Below are positions 38,678 through 47,725 of a DNA stretch of 64,000 bases, one piece after another. Numbering within the stretch: position 1 is the first letter of the stretch; the number at the start of each line of letters is the position of its first letter. Both the position numbers and the translations under genes were made by a program. The stretch comes from Nephrocerus scutellatus. Taxonomy: Eukaryota; Arthropoda; Insecta; Diptera; Pipunculidae. Below the pieces are notes generated by a model. The model was not told the origin of the DNA. It saw only the letters and a program-made list of their open reading frames with translations, and did no database searches. The DNA lies in NCBI GenBank assembly GCA_947095585.1, contig OX352766.1:21132939-21196938 (forward strand). The letters run 5' to 3'.

Positions 38678-39387
38678 CAGAAAGATTAGGGAAAACAATT
38701 GTTGAATTCCTACAAAATCGCAAGATTAGGTCAAATGGTGTAGAGCAACAGAGAGAGAGGCGACCAGCAGGAAAATCCTGAAAAGGATTTATGGAGGAGC
38801 CATCAAACGCCTGCTAACATACGGGGCAGAGATCTGGGGTAAGAATCCAGTGAACAAATACTTGCAAAGGCACTTAGAAACAGCTCAAAGGCCATTTCTC
38901 CTGGCCCTGTGTAAGGCATACATAACAACTGCGAAAAAGTCAATCTAAATACTGGCAACCCAGCCGCCACTCTATTTGGAAACTAGAAAAAAATATGAGG
39001 TACATGAGGCCAGAAAAACTGACCAGTACCTGGAAAAATTATCACCAAACCTGTGGCCGCACCCAGCGAAAATAAGAATAAGGACATTTAATACCTGCAA
39101 CGAAAACATATGCGCCGTTATCCCAGATACTGGCCTAACAATAATAAGGAAATGGACTGCCACAAAGACACCGGAGATCCACAGGGCTGAAATAACTGGA
39201 GTTATGAAAGCACTGGAATGTTTTGACCCAGAAACTAGAGGGAAAACATTAAACGTTGTGTCGGACTCCCGGGTGGCACTGGGAAATATATGAAACCCAA
39301 AGTATGACGACCCAGCTATTATACACATAACGAACTTGTTCATACGACTCGAGGAAAACGAGAACACCATAGCACTACACTGGACTA
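38678..39387 (+). pseudogene. R1-C copy 3 ORF2, RT remainder and RNase H-like remnant
   Basis: Resumes RT after the DNA transposon (38681: PERLGKTIVEFLQNRKIRSN). Deletions and stops follow. 38976-39293 is open and includes the RNase H-like stretch TPEIHRAEITGVMKALEC and LNVVSDSRVAL, but the first acidic position (STDAS in copy 2) is not preserved. Confidence 0.75.
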
Positions 39388-39450
39388 TGATGTATATTCG
39401 TTTTGACATATGAATGTCAGCACACCTACATGCTGACATACACATGTATA
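39388..39450. repeat. Solo LTR, left part (continues at 46923-47051)
   Basis: Starts TGATGTATATTCG after GACTA at 39383-39387. The right part ends CAAATACAACA at 47051 followed by GACTA at 47052-47056, a 5-bp target duplication. Total length without the errantivirus is about 192 bases with TG...CA ends. It holds a perfect 9-bp hairpin (atgtcagca / tgctgacat). The 5-bp duplication suits Copia, BEL or gypsy families; no internal sequence remains. Confidence 0.75.
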
Positions 39451-39840
39451 ACTTATTATTTTCCTTATTGAAAAACTTAAAAAAAATGTTTTTTTGTTAA
39501 CGCGGTCAACGCGACCGCTTCTTTATTTAAATTAAAGTTACAAATGAGCACTAAAAAAGAACTGACACTAAATTTACAAATATTCATCATTTATACTAGA
39601 TTAATTACAAGTAAGCAGAAATTGTATTGTTTGTATTCTTATTAATTTTATTGCAAAATATTTGTTGACTTAAATTGACCTAATTACAAGTAAGCTAGAA
39701 TTGCATTATTTGCTTTCTTACAAACTGATTGCGAAATATATTTATTAACCAAATTGATTGCTAAAGCATTGCAACTTACTTCCGCGTGAATAAGCAAAAT
39801 TATTAAAGAATAGAGTTTATTGACTTTGTTTGTGTTAACT
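39451..39840 (-). repeat. Errantivirus 3' LTR
   Basis: Read on the minus strand it begins AGTTAACACAAAC and ends AATAATAAGT, the AG...YT-type ends of gypsy-group LTRs. It matches 46529-46918 over 390 bases; the one difference noticed is AAGTAAGC versus AAGAAAGC near 39610. Confidence 0.93.
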
Positions 39841-41451
39841 CTTCCCCTCTTAAGTCGATTGTCCCCAATCGAGGTGGCTTAACAGGCGAGTTAGTGAGCT
39901 GAGATGTTGTAAGCTGTAGAAATGGCCCATATGCACTTGTACTGCTTGCAACATTGTCTCGAAGCTGAGGTGTGATATGAAATTTATGTTTATTATTGAC
40001 AAAATAGTAGCAAATTAACATGGTTATGGAAATGAGTATTATTATTGCAATGTCTGAACTTAAACTTATTATATGCATACTTTTATTTTTATTAATTAAT
40101 AGATTTATTTCATTCTCGTTATTTAATTGATTTACATACAAATTTTCTAGTTTCAGATGTAATTTATTAACATTCTTTTTTTCTTTGATCTTAGTCATCA
40201 GATTAGGTAGAATAAAGGTTTCATGTATTTTCAAATTAATATTAGTTTATGTTGTATTTAACGTGTTAATTTTACAATTTTCAAACTTAATAAGGAAGGT
40301 CCCCTTAGGGTTGACCTCTAATTTGTTACAATCTTGATTAATGGTTTGATTAAAATTTTTAAATATAAGTATTCCAGGCATTACCTCTGTAACAGAGGAT
40401 TCTTGCGCTGTTTCTAACTCACATTGTGCTTCTTGAAAATTCAAGATACTTTCCACACATTTATCTTCAATTTTGACTAAACTTTTTTCTAAATCATCTT
40501 TTATATTTTTATTAAAAATGTTATTATTATGATCAATTAATATATCATATTCGCTTAAAACTAAAGATTTATTAGCGGCATTTGGAATAGGTACAAATTT
40601 TATTTTGAATAGGGTGTTACTGGAGAATTGGGGTATCAACAAGGTTAGGATAATATTGTTAGCTTCGGAAATTACTGCGATTTTCATTCTGTTATAACTG
40701 TCAAAGTCATTAATTAGACTGATTTCCTTGTCTGTTAGAATGTCGGAAGGAACAATGCCCAATTTGCAAGAGAATATGATTTGTCCGATTCCGTCAATAT
40801 GGTTTCGCAAGAGGGAAATGTCGTTGTCAATTCTGTATATCTGTTCGATAAATTCTACTTCGTCTTCCAAGATCTTTATTCTATTTTGTGATTCGTCTTT
40901 GAATTTATTCATGTAACTACTAATAATCATCTGCTGTTTATTAATATGGGTTGTGATATTCTTAATTTCTTCTGCCATACCGTTATTAAAGTGTATGAGT
41001 TCATCTAATGTCCGATTGTTAGTATAGTCGTTATTTTGTAGGTCCGCTATTGCTTTATTAATTGCTTCCTCGTCATCGCTGTCCATTGATCCTGCTATAT
41101 ATTTCAATCCCTTTCCCAAGATGTTTACAAGACCTCGTTTTTGTTTCGAGTGTACATGGAGGTTGTTTACTTTGGCTTTCAATAGAATAAGGTTTTTATT
41201 TATAGTCTCCAGAAGTCGTTTGTCTTCATAAGTCTGGGTCGTCAATGTTTTTAAATTTTTGGATAGTAAAAATATGGTTTCATCGTATGTAGTCACGTTG
41301 ATGAAATGCAGTACCTTGTCGTATCTAAGTATTGTCTTCACTTCTCCAACTTTAATGGGAATATAACCATTTTGTTATTTAAATCATGTATGTGAAATTG
41401 TTGTGCATTTGCCGCTATGGCTATTGCTAAAATAATCATTATGGTTCGCAT
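39803..41451 (-). pseudogene. env: Errantivirus env (fusion glycoprotein), broken by frameshift and nonsense codon
   Basis: Envelope protein of the insect errantivirus group, which is related to baculovirus F proteins. ATG at 41451 opens a hydrophobic signal-peptide-like segment (MIILAIAIA). That frame breaks near 41375, before the main body (open from there to 40247). The body has a furin-like KQKR site near 41140 followed by GLVNILGKG, the expected fusion-peptide position. A TAA at 40247-40249 interrupts it; the same frame then continues to 39803, inside the 3' LTR, and includes a C-terminal membrane segment (AIIILISITMLICYYFV). This copy should not make a functional Env. The breaks are described only. 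Confidence 0.85.
39841..39848 (-). promoter_or_regulatory. Polypurine tract of the errantivirus
   Basis: AGGGGAAG on the minus strand, immediately before the 3' LTR. This is the usual primer for plus-strand DNA synthesis. Confidence 0.8.
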
Positions 41452-41499
41452 GTTGAGCCTCTGAAAAGAAAGGAATTATCGTCTGAATACAATTGGTTT

Positions 41500-44400
41500 C
41501 TAAGTCAGTCTAATGTTATTTTTATGTACTATTCTTCCTGTTTTTGTTTTTACTGTAGTGTTGTAATTTTCAGCGACTATTTCCTTTTTGTACCTAGCCG
41601 ATAGTTTGTTTCCTACTCTCCTATTTATTTTTACAAAAATTTCTTCGCCCTGAGAAAATTCCTTTGGAGGTGAACGATTTGCATTGTGGTAGGTCAAATC
41701 AGCTTGCTGCTTTTGCGTGAGTTTTTGTATAGTTTCATTTCTTTCCCTTTCGAGCAGTGCGGGATCACTACTGACACGTCTGCCGAAAAATATTTCTAAT
41801 GGTCTTTTCCCTGTGACCGTATGTATAGAATAGTTATATTCTTTCACTGATTTTTCTAATAATTCCTGAAACGATCGGTGTGTTTGTTCCGACTGTATAC
41901 AGCGCATAATCTCTTGGAGTGTAGAGTGGAAACGCTCCACTTGACCATTTGAGCTACTCGAGTATGGTGCAGTTTTGAATATTGAAATACCAAATTCGTT
42001 TTCTAGCATAAATCTTATTGATTCTGAATTGAACGATTTCTCGTTGTCCATTACTACTTTTTCGGGCATAAGGGAGAAAAGAATATCTCTTAAGGGTTGT
42101 CTTATATATTCCGTTGCCTTTGAACGTATTGGTTTTGCAATTGCATACTTTGAAAATTTATCTAGTGCTGTTAGTAGCAATTGTTTCCCTATTATAAGTA
42201 TATCTATATGGACTATTTGTCCGGGATACTGGGGGATTGGAGTTGGTTGTATTTGAGGTTTTGGAGGATGCCTCTCGTATTTATTAGTCTTACAAACTGT
42301 ACAATTTTTATTAATTTTTTTAATTTTATTGGCCATTGACGGAAAATAGTACTTTTCTAACACTTGTATTTTATTTTCCTTGCAGTTTCTATGGGATCTG
42401 TTGTGATATGCTATAATTATTTCTTCCTGCTCTTGGCTATTTACTATATCTTCTACCATTACTTGTGAAAACCTAATCTTATATGTACTGAAATGTAAAG
42501 GATATAGTTGCTGAATTTTTCCCATAATATCTTCTTCGGTTTTAATGCAGTTTATAACGGATGGATTGAGGTAACGTTTTAAGTTGCTGAGTAATGTAGA
42601 TTCTGAATAATAGGGTTCGGTGACTATATGTCTGTGATATGTAGGAAACACTATTTTAAATTGATATTCTGGATTTATATCGATATTCAGGAATATCTGG
42701 TTTTTGAAAGCATTAATAGGTGTTTCTACACTAATTATGAGCCCATGAGGGGAGCTATCATCAGAGTTAGTAGCAATTGATAAAGAATTTAATGGTGATT
42801 CCTGCGGTGGGATTCTAGATAGGGCATCGGCCACAACATTCGTTTTTCCTGGCTTGTAACAGAGTTCGTAATCGTATTCCTCAAGTATAGACTTCCATCT
42901 TTTCATTTTGCTGTTGTTATTTTTGTTGCTGAGAGCATATGTCAGCGGTTGGTGGTCCGTGTGAATTTTCACTTTCTGTGAACCATACAGGTAGTTTCTA
43001 AAAGCGTTTAAGGCCCATATAATAGCTAACATTTCCTTTTCGTTAGCGGCGTAATGTTCTTCAGCTTGGCTTAATGTTCTTGAGATAAAGGCTATGGGTT
43101 TTCCACCTTGAGATAGAACCGCTCCAAGTGCAAAATTAGAAGCATCAGTTACTAACTCAAACTCTTTGCTGAAGTCCGGATAACCAAGAATTACATCCTC
43201 TGATATTAGAGAATACTTGATTTTCTTAAAGGACTCGGTGCCTTCTTGGTCAAAGAAGACCTCAACTTTTGCTGACTTGTTTTTGGAGGTACGACCCCCT
43301 TCCCCTCTTAAAAGGGATGTCAAGGGTTTTGCTATTTTGGCGTAGTCTTTGATAAATCGCCGGTAATACCCTGACATACCTAGAAAACTGCGGAGTTCTT
43401 TTAGTGTTCTAGGTTGGGGAAAATTAGCAATTGCCTCAACTTTGGTGCGATTGGTTTTTATACCATTTTCAGATATTACAAAGCCCAAAAAGTCTACCTC
43501 TGTGTTGAAAAATTTACATTTATCGAGTTGAATCTTCATATTGGCGTTCTCCAATGTTTTAAATATTTTACTTATATGTTGGAAGTGTTCTTCCTCCGAT
43601 TTACTGAATATGATAATGTCGTCGATGTAGACATAGCAACATACCCCAATGAATTCTCGTAATATATCGTCGAGAGCCCGTTGAAAAATGGACGGGGCAT
43701 TTTTTAAGCCAAATGGCAGACGCGTAAATTCGTATTTAGCATTTTTAATTGAGAACGCAGTTTTCTCAATGTCAGATTTTTTTAGTGGAATCTGGTGAAA
43801 ACCACTTTTTAAATCAAGTACAGAAAAAAACTTACTAGCACCGAGTTGGGAGATTACCTCTGATATCTCGGGGATTGGGTACCTGTCTGCGATAGTAATT
43901 GAGTTCAATTTTCGATAGTCTATCACCATGCGGTATTGCTTATTTCCAGCTGAATCTGCCTTCTTTGGGACAATCCAAACTGGGGAGTTATAGGGTGATC
44001 TTGATGGTTTTATGATACCATCGTTTAGTAGTTTTTTAACTTGATTTTCTACCTCTGTTTTAAGAGATCCGGGGTATGGGTAGAATTTAGTATATACTGG
44101 AGAATCACTTGTGGTTCTTATTTCACCTACAACTTTTGTAGTATAGGTAAGCTTTTCATCAGGTTCACTAAAAAGATTAGGATGAGCGTTTAGAATCTGT
44201 GTCATTTCTCCTTTTTGTTCTGCGGGCACGCTGTCTATATTTATAGCATTTACATGTTGAGTGGGGAGTTGCTTAAGATGCACTTTAAACCCGTTTTTCA
44301 GTAACATATAGTGTTTGTGTGTAAAAATAGTAGCTTCTAGCTCTCTAAGGGTATCGTTACCTAAAATACCGTCGAATGTTTCTAACGAGGGCATTAAATA

Positions 44401-44625
44401 AAATTTTATTTCTTCTTCAATTTTAAAAAGTTTTGCGTATGAGTGTTCATTTATTTTAATATCTCCTACGATAGATTTTGCAAAAAAAGGGATTTTATTA
44501 GGGATGCGTTTTTTTAATAAATTTGGTTTTATATAATTCTTGCTAGAGCCTGTGTCTACTAAAAATTTTAAAATATTCCCGCTCTCCATTTTTACTTCGA
44601 AGTAAGGCAACGAAGAGCTTATCAT
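41500..44625 (-). CDS. pol: Errantivirus Pol (protease, RT, RNase H, integrase), open, 1041 aa
   Basis: Protease motif DTGSS near residue 22. RT has YIDD near 332. RNase H begins around TDASNFALGAV with the ANEKEMLAI Glu. Integrase has the H/H/C/C zinc-binding set near 740-780 and D, D, E near 802 (HIDI), 860 (MDNE) and 895 (GQVERF). The reading frame is -1 relative to gag and starts ATGA over the gag stop; a UUUUUUA site lies just upstream. No stop or frameshift was seen, so this copy could supply enzymes. Confidence 0.93.
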   Translation of the reverse strand: MISSSLPYFEVKMESGNILKFLVDTGSSKNYIKPNLLKKRIPNKIPFFAKSIVGDIKINEHSYAKLFKIEEEIKFYLMPSLETFDGILGNDTLRELEATIFTHKHYMLLKNGFKVHLKQLPTQHVNAINIDSVPAEQKGEMTQILNAHPNLFSEPDEKLTYTTKVVGEIRTTSDSPVYTKFYPYPGSLKTEVENQVKKLLNDGIIKPSRSPYNSPVWIVPKKADSAGNKQYRMVIDYRKLNSITIADRYPIPEISEVISQLGASKFFSVLDLKSGFHQIPLKKSDIEKTAFSIKNAKYEFTRLPFGLKNAPSIFQRALDDILREFIGVCCYVYIDDIIIFSKSEEEHFQHISKIFKTLENANMKIQLDKCKFFNTEVDFLGFVISENGIKTNRTKVEAIANFPQPRTLKELRSFLGMSGYYRRFIKDYAKIAKPLTSLLRGEGGRTSKNKSAKVEVFFDQEGTESFKKIKYSLISEDVILGYPDFSKEFELVTDASNFALGAVLSQGGKPIAFISRTLSQAEEHYAANEKEMLAIIWALNAFRNYLYGSQKVKIHTDHQPLTYALSNKNNNSKMKRWKSILEEYDYELCYKPGKTNVVADALSRIPPQESPLNSLSIATNSDDSSPHGLIISVETPINAFKNQIFLNIDINPEYQFKIVFPTYHRHIVTEPYYSESTLLSNLKRYLNPSVINCIKTEEDIMGKIQQLYPLHFSTYKIRFSQVMVEDIVNSQEQEEIIIAYHNRSHRNCKENKIQVLEKYYFPSMANKIKKINKNCTVCKTNKYERHPPKPQIQPTPIPQYPGQIVHIDILIIGKQLLLTALDKFSKYAIAKPIRSKATEYIRQPLRDILFSLMPEKVVMDNEKSFNSESIRFMLENEFGISIFKTAPYSSSSNGQVERFHSTLQEIMRCIQSEQTHRSFQELLEKSVKEYNYSIHTVTGKRPLEIFFGRRVSSDPALLERERNETIQKLTQKQQADLTYHNANRSPPKEFSQGEEIFVKINRRVGNKLSARYKKEIVAENYNTTVKTKTGRIVHKNNIRLT

Positions 44626-45824
44626 GCTAAAAAATGAATATCGCTGGGCTCTCCATATTGCCTATTGTCATCAAGGGTCTGCCTGCTTCCCATTTCTTCC
44701 GTGTCTATGTGAAATGTTCTCTGATTTTTGTGCTGCTGTTGATGACCGAATTGGTTTGGCCTTTTACCAAAAAATTGGTTCTGATTAGGTCTGTTCATAT
44801 AGTTTACGCGATGTAATCGCATACTCTGATCCACGTCCATTGGCTCTGGACGAGGTTGCGGCTTCGGTGGGCGAGGGGGATTACTATTTACTTGACCTCT
44901 CTGGTGGGAATTATGATTCCAAGGTTGACTTGTACTTGGGGTATGGGCTAAATGGGGATAAAATGTTCTGTTTTGCGAGTTTCCTAAATTTCGTCTAGGT
45001 GGCAATTGTGAAGACTGATTTCTTCTTGCGTTATTGGCATGGCTTGCACGAAAATTTTGATTTTCTAGTTTCAGGCACAAGTGAAGTGCTTGAGGTAAAT
45101 CAGTAGGTTCTCTTATTCCTAAAAGTCGTGGCAAGTCACCGTTAAGACCCCTTACGAATGTATCTAAGGCTTTGTCCCTATATGACCGTGTGAGCGAATT
45201 TAATGATTCATTTCCCATTTCGAGACACCCTAATTTGTTTAATATCAAGGAAAGATGAGTGTATACCTGATGATAGAAATCTTGGATGCTTTTATTCCCT
45301 TGCACCAAAGTTGTCATCTGGTACTCGAGGGTGGATAAATCACGCTTGTCACCATAATGCGTTATTAAGCATTGTGAAATCGCTTGCCAGTTCAAAGGTG
45401 TATTGTATGATTCCAATGCCACGTCGGCATTGCCAGTTATTTTATTTCTTATTACGCTTATTATTCCATAATATTTAGGCGTACCTCTAATCGATTCATA
45501 GATTTTTAGAATTCGTTCAACGCTTTTTTTCCAGGAATTGAATTCTCCAGGCTGCCCAGAGAATTCCCTTAAACATTTTACAACGTCAGGTGTTTTGTCC
45601 ATGTCAGGTAGGTTATCTGTCTGTCTAGTTATTCGTTGGTCACCTATGTCCGCCAAATTAACGGGAGGATTAATAGTGTCCTGTATTACCTGTGGTCCTT
45701 GTTGTCTCAGAACTTCAGAAGCTATATTTGATATAAGGGATCTTAGGTCTTCTAGGCTTAGTTGAGCGTTCCCTGAGGGAGGATTTAGGATTGGGGGGCG
45801 TACTAAGTTATTTTGATTTGCCAT
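44622..45824 (-). CDS. gag: Errantivirus Gag, open, 400 aa
   Basis: ATG at 45824 (MANQNNLVRPP), stop TGA at 44624-44622. The central region (WKKSVERILKIYE, ITHYGDKRDLSTLE, QDFYHQVYTHLS, DTFVRGLNGDL) matches the capsid fold of gypsy-group Gag. The C-terminus is Asn/Gln/Pro/Arg-rich without a CCHC knuckle, as usual for errantiviruses. It forms the particle and binds RNA. Confidence 0.9.
   Translation of the reverse strand: MANQNNLVRPPILNPPSGNAQLSLEDLRSLISNIASEVLRQQGPQVIQDTINPPVNLADIGDQRITRQTDNLPDMDKTPDVVKCLREFSGQPGEFNSWKKSVERILKIYESIRGTPKYYGIISVIRNKITGNADVALESYNTPLNWQAISQCLITHYGDKRDLSTLEYQMTTLVQGNKSIQDFYHQVYTHLSLILNKLGCLEMGNESLNSLTRSYRDKALDTFVRGLNGDLPRLLGIREPTDLPQALHLCLKLENQNFRASHANNARRNQSSQLPPRRNLGNSQNRTFYPHLAHTPSTSQPWNHNSHQRGQVNSNPPRPPKPQPRPEPMDVDQSMRLHRVNYMNRPNQNQFFGKRPNQFGHQQQHKNQRTFHIDTEEMGSRQTLDDNRQYGEPSDIHFLA
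44628..44634 (-). promoter_or_regulatory. Slippery heptamer UUUUUUA for -1 gag-pol frameshift
   Basis: In the gag frame the bases read caT TTT TTA gca tga, i.e. U UUU UUA three bases before the gag stop. Pol is in the -1 frame. This is a standard X XXY YYZ site. A short palindrome lies about 25 bases downstream, but no strong stem was identified. Confidence 0.75.
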
Positions 45825-46508
45825 TGTATTTTATATATATATTTTTTTATTTTATGTATAATATATATTCAATAAAATTTCTTCGAAAAGGAGAAATTTT
45901 CTACTTCACACTAATAGGTACCAAAAAAATTTATTAAACTTAAATATTTGAGATATCTTTTTTTACATTTACAAAATTCTTTCTACCTTATATTTCTGGA
46001 TCTGTAGAATTCCTCTGACGCAGGTGCCTTTGTTTGACTCACAAAAATGGTTTTCAGCTCTGCTGGAATGGTTTCAGATCTGGATTTTGGGGATGTTGAT
46101 TCTCAGGTCTAGTTGATATTCACAATATTTAGTTCACAAAAATGGTTGCTTAGATTCTGGGGATTAGTTCACCGCACTTCTTTTAATTAGTTTTCTTTTA
46201 TTTCAGAGTTTTCAAATAATGTTTTAATATCTTTTCCGCACAAATATGTTTTCGTAATTAGCCTTTTGGTTATATTATATTCAGCCACTTGATTACATTT
46301 AGTCACTTAGTCACTTGGTTATATTTAGTCACTTAGCCACTTGATCCTTTTTTAGGATATTCTTTGTTTCTTTTTTCCGTTTTTTTTTCTTTTTTTTACG
46401 ATAAGGGCTGGCACATCATATGCCTCCTTTTTGCTTTTGCTACTTGGGAGCCTTATTATCGATTTATAAGTTTTAATTCAGACGCCAGTTTTAAATATAC
46501 CGGACCGG
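45825..46508 (-). other. Errantivirus untranslated leader
   Basis: Between primer site and gag. Contains short repeats of the ttagtcactt type (46280-46340) and AT-rich runs. No coding sequence. Confidence 0.7.
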
Positions 46509-46529
46509 CCGAATGGTGCTCGGGCGCCA
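46509..46529 (-). promoter_or_regulatory. Errantivirus primer-binding site
   Basis: On the minus strand TGGCGCCCGAGCACC begins at the last LTR base. The first ten bases match a tRNA-Lys-type 3' end; the rest differ from the tRNAs I recall, so the primer is not assigned. Confidence 0.7.
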
Positions 46530-46918
46530 CTTATTATTTTCCTTATTGAAAAACTTAAAAAAAATGTTTTTTTGTTAACGCGGTCAACGCGACCGCTTCT
46601 TTATTTAAATTAAAGTTACAAATGAGCACTAAAAAAGAACTGACACTAAATTTACAAATATTCATCATTTATACTAGATTAATTACAAGAAAGCAGAAAT
46701 TGTATTGTTTGTATTCTTATTAATTTTATTGCAAAATATTTGTTGACTTAAATTGACCTAATTACAAGTAAGCTAGAATTGCATTATTTGCTTTCTTACA
46801 AACTGATTGCGAAATATATTTATTAACCAAATTGATTGCTAAAGCATTGCAACTTACTTCCGCGTGAATAAGCAAAATTATTAAAGAATAGAGTTTATTG
46901 ACTTTGTTTGTGTTAACT
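46529..46918 (-). repeat. Errantivirus 5' LTR
   Basis: 390-base copy of 39451-39840. On the minus strand it precedes the primer site and gag. Followed on the + strand by the TATA duplication. Confidence 0.93.
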
Positions 46919-46922
46919 TATA

Positions 46923-47051
46923 TAACAATATACACCTACATATACACGCCTGCTGGTCTCCGCTCTTTGAGTGATTATCACCCCAGTTGACATCTTACAC
47001 TTAACGAATAAAGACCTAAAAACTAACAAGTGTTTTACTTCAAATACAACA
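46923..47051. repeat. Solo LTR, right part
   Basis: Right portion of the solo LTR split by the errantivirus. Contains AATAAA near 47006 and ends ACAACA at 47051, followed by the GACTA duplication. Confidence 0.75.
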
Positions 47052-47056
47052 GACTA

Positions 47057-47336
47057 GAGGCCAAAAAACAGATGTAGTGCAAATGAACATAGCAGACCGC
47101 ATTGCCAAAAATCTGAAAAGATACTAGTTGCAAGATTGGAACCACTCGATATCTGGACCTAGGGTAAATGATGCTGTGCCACAACCTTCTATAAACGGCC
47201 CCAATCTCGGAAAAAAGGCAGTCCACCTTATCACAGGACATGGGCCATTCAATAGCTACTTCCGTCGATTAAGGATCAAGAAAATCCCGGACTATGCTTC
47301 TGCCAAACAGACGTTGACAGCCTTCAACACATATTG
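47057..47336 (+). pseudogene. R1-C copy 3 ORF2 C-terminal remnant
   Basis: After the solo LTR, reading resumes with the end of the RNase H-like region (MNIADRIAKNLKRY) and the C-terminal segment LITGHGPFNSYFRRLRI. A frameshift or stop lies at 47127. This is the expected downstream part of ORF2. Confidence 0.72.
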
Positions 47337-47711
47337 AATGACTGTACACTACCGGAAAGGGTAGTAGCCACAAGTATTTTTAAAGAAAAATACGGTCAAG
47401 AGAACATCGTACTAAGGATAGACGATGTCTCTACAGAAGAAAACGTAAACGACGTGAATTTACTAGCAGAAAGGATGGTCTTTGAATACGGAGAAGAAGA
47501 GCAAACCAACAGGTAAAACCCTTTAATATAAATGTATTACACTCTTAACCTATTTTCAGGAAAAGGATCGGAAATCCCCGCTAATTGTTGGAGTGTGGTT
47601 TGGCGGTTGGGTTCGCTTGCCTGCGGATTCGTGTGGTAGTTTAGACGGACCTAGTGTTTGCTTTATAGCGAAAGGTGGGAAAGCGGAGGGCTTGCACTCA
47701 AACATATCAGC
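47337..47711 (+). other. R1-C copy 3 3' end and 3' UTR
   Basis: Remnant coding tail to about 47516, then a 3' UTR matching R1-C copies 1 and 2 (cctgcggattcgtgtggtag, gggaaagcggagggcttgc). Confidence 0.75.
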
Positions 47712-47725
47712 TGTCCCTATCTACG
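47712..47725 (+). other. R1 28S target duplication (TGTCCCTATCTACG)
   Basis: Thirteen of 14 bases match. Marks the end of R1-C copy 3 and the right limit of the recognisable R1 array. Confidence 0.87.

Larger units (their letters stand above)
39451..46918 (-). mobile_element. Errantivirus-type LTR retrotransposon (insect endogenous retrovirus)
   Basis: 7.47-kb minus-strand element with two 390-bp LTRs differing at about one site, so recently inserted. It has gag, pol and env in retroviral order, a PBS next to the 5' LTR and a PPT next to the 3' LTR. It is flanked by 4-bp TATA duplications (39447-39450 and 46919-46922), typical of gypsy-group integration. gag and pol are open; env carries a frameshift and a nonsense codon. 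Confidence 0.93.
33890..47711 (+). mobile_element. R1-C copy 3, split by two later insertions
   Basis: The longest R1-C copy, with 5' UTR 33890-34244, ORF1, near-complete endonuclease and RT start. It is interrupted by a DNA transposon (37240-38677) and by a solo LTR plus errantivirus (39388-47051). Coding sequence resumes on each far side in the expected order. Its 3' UTR ends at 47711 against a target duplication. Confidence 0.85.

Noticed and set aside
44590..44610. Palindrome ttacttcgaagtaa downstream of the errantivirus slippery site as a frameshift stimulator
   Set aside because: A self-complementary 14-mer leaves no loop; it is a weak hairpin candidate.
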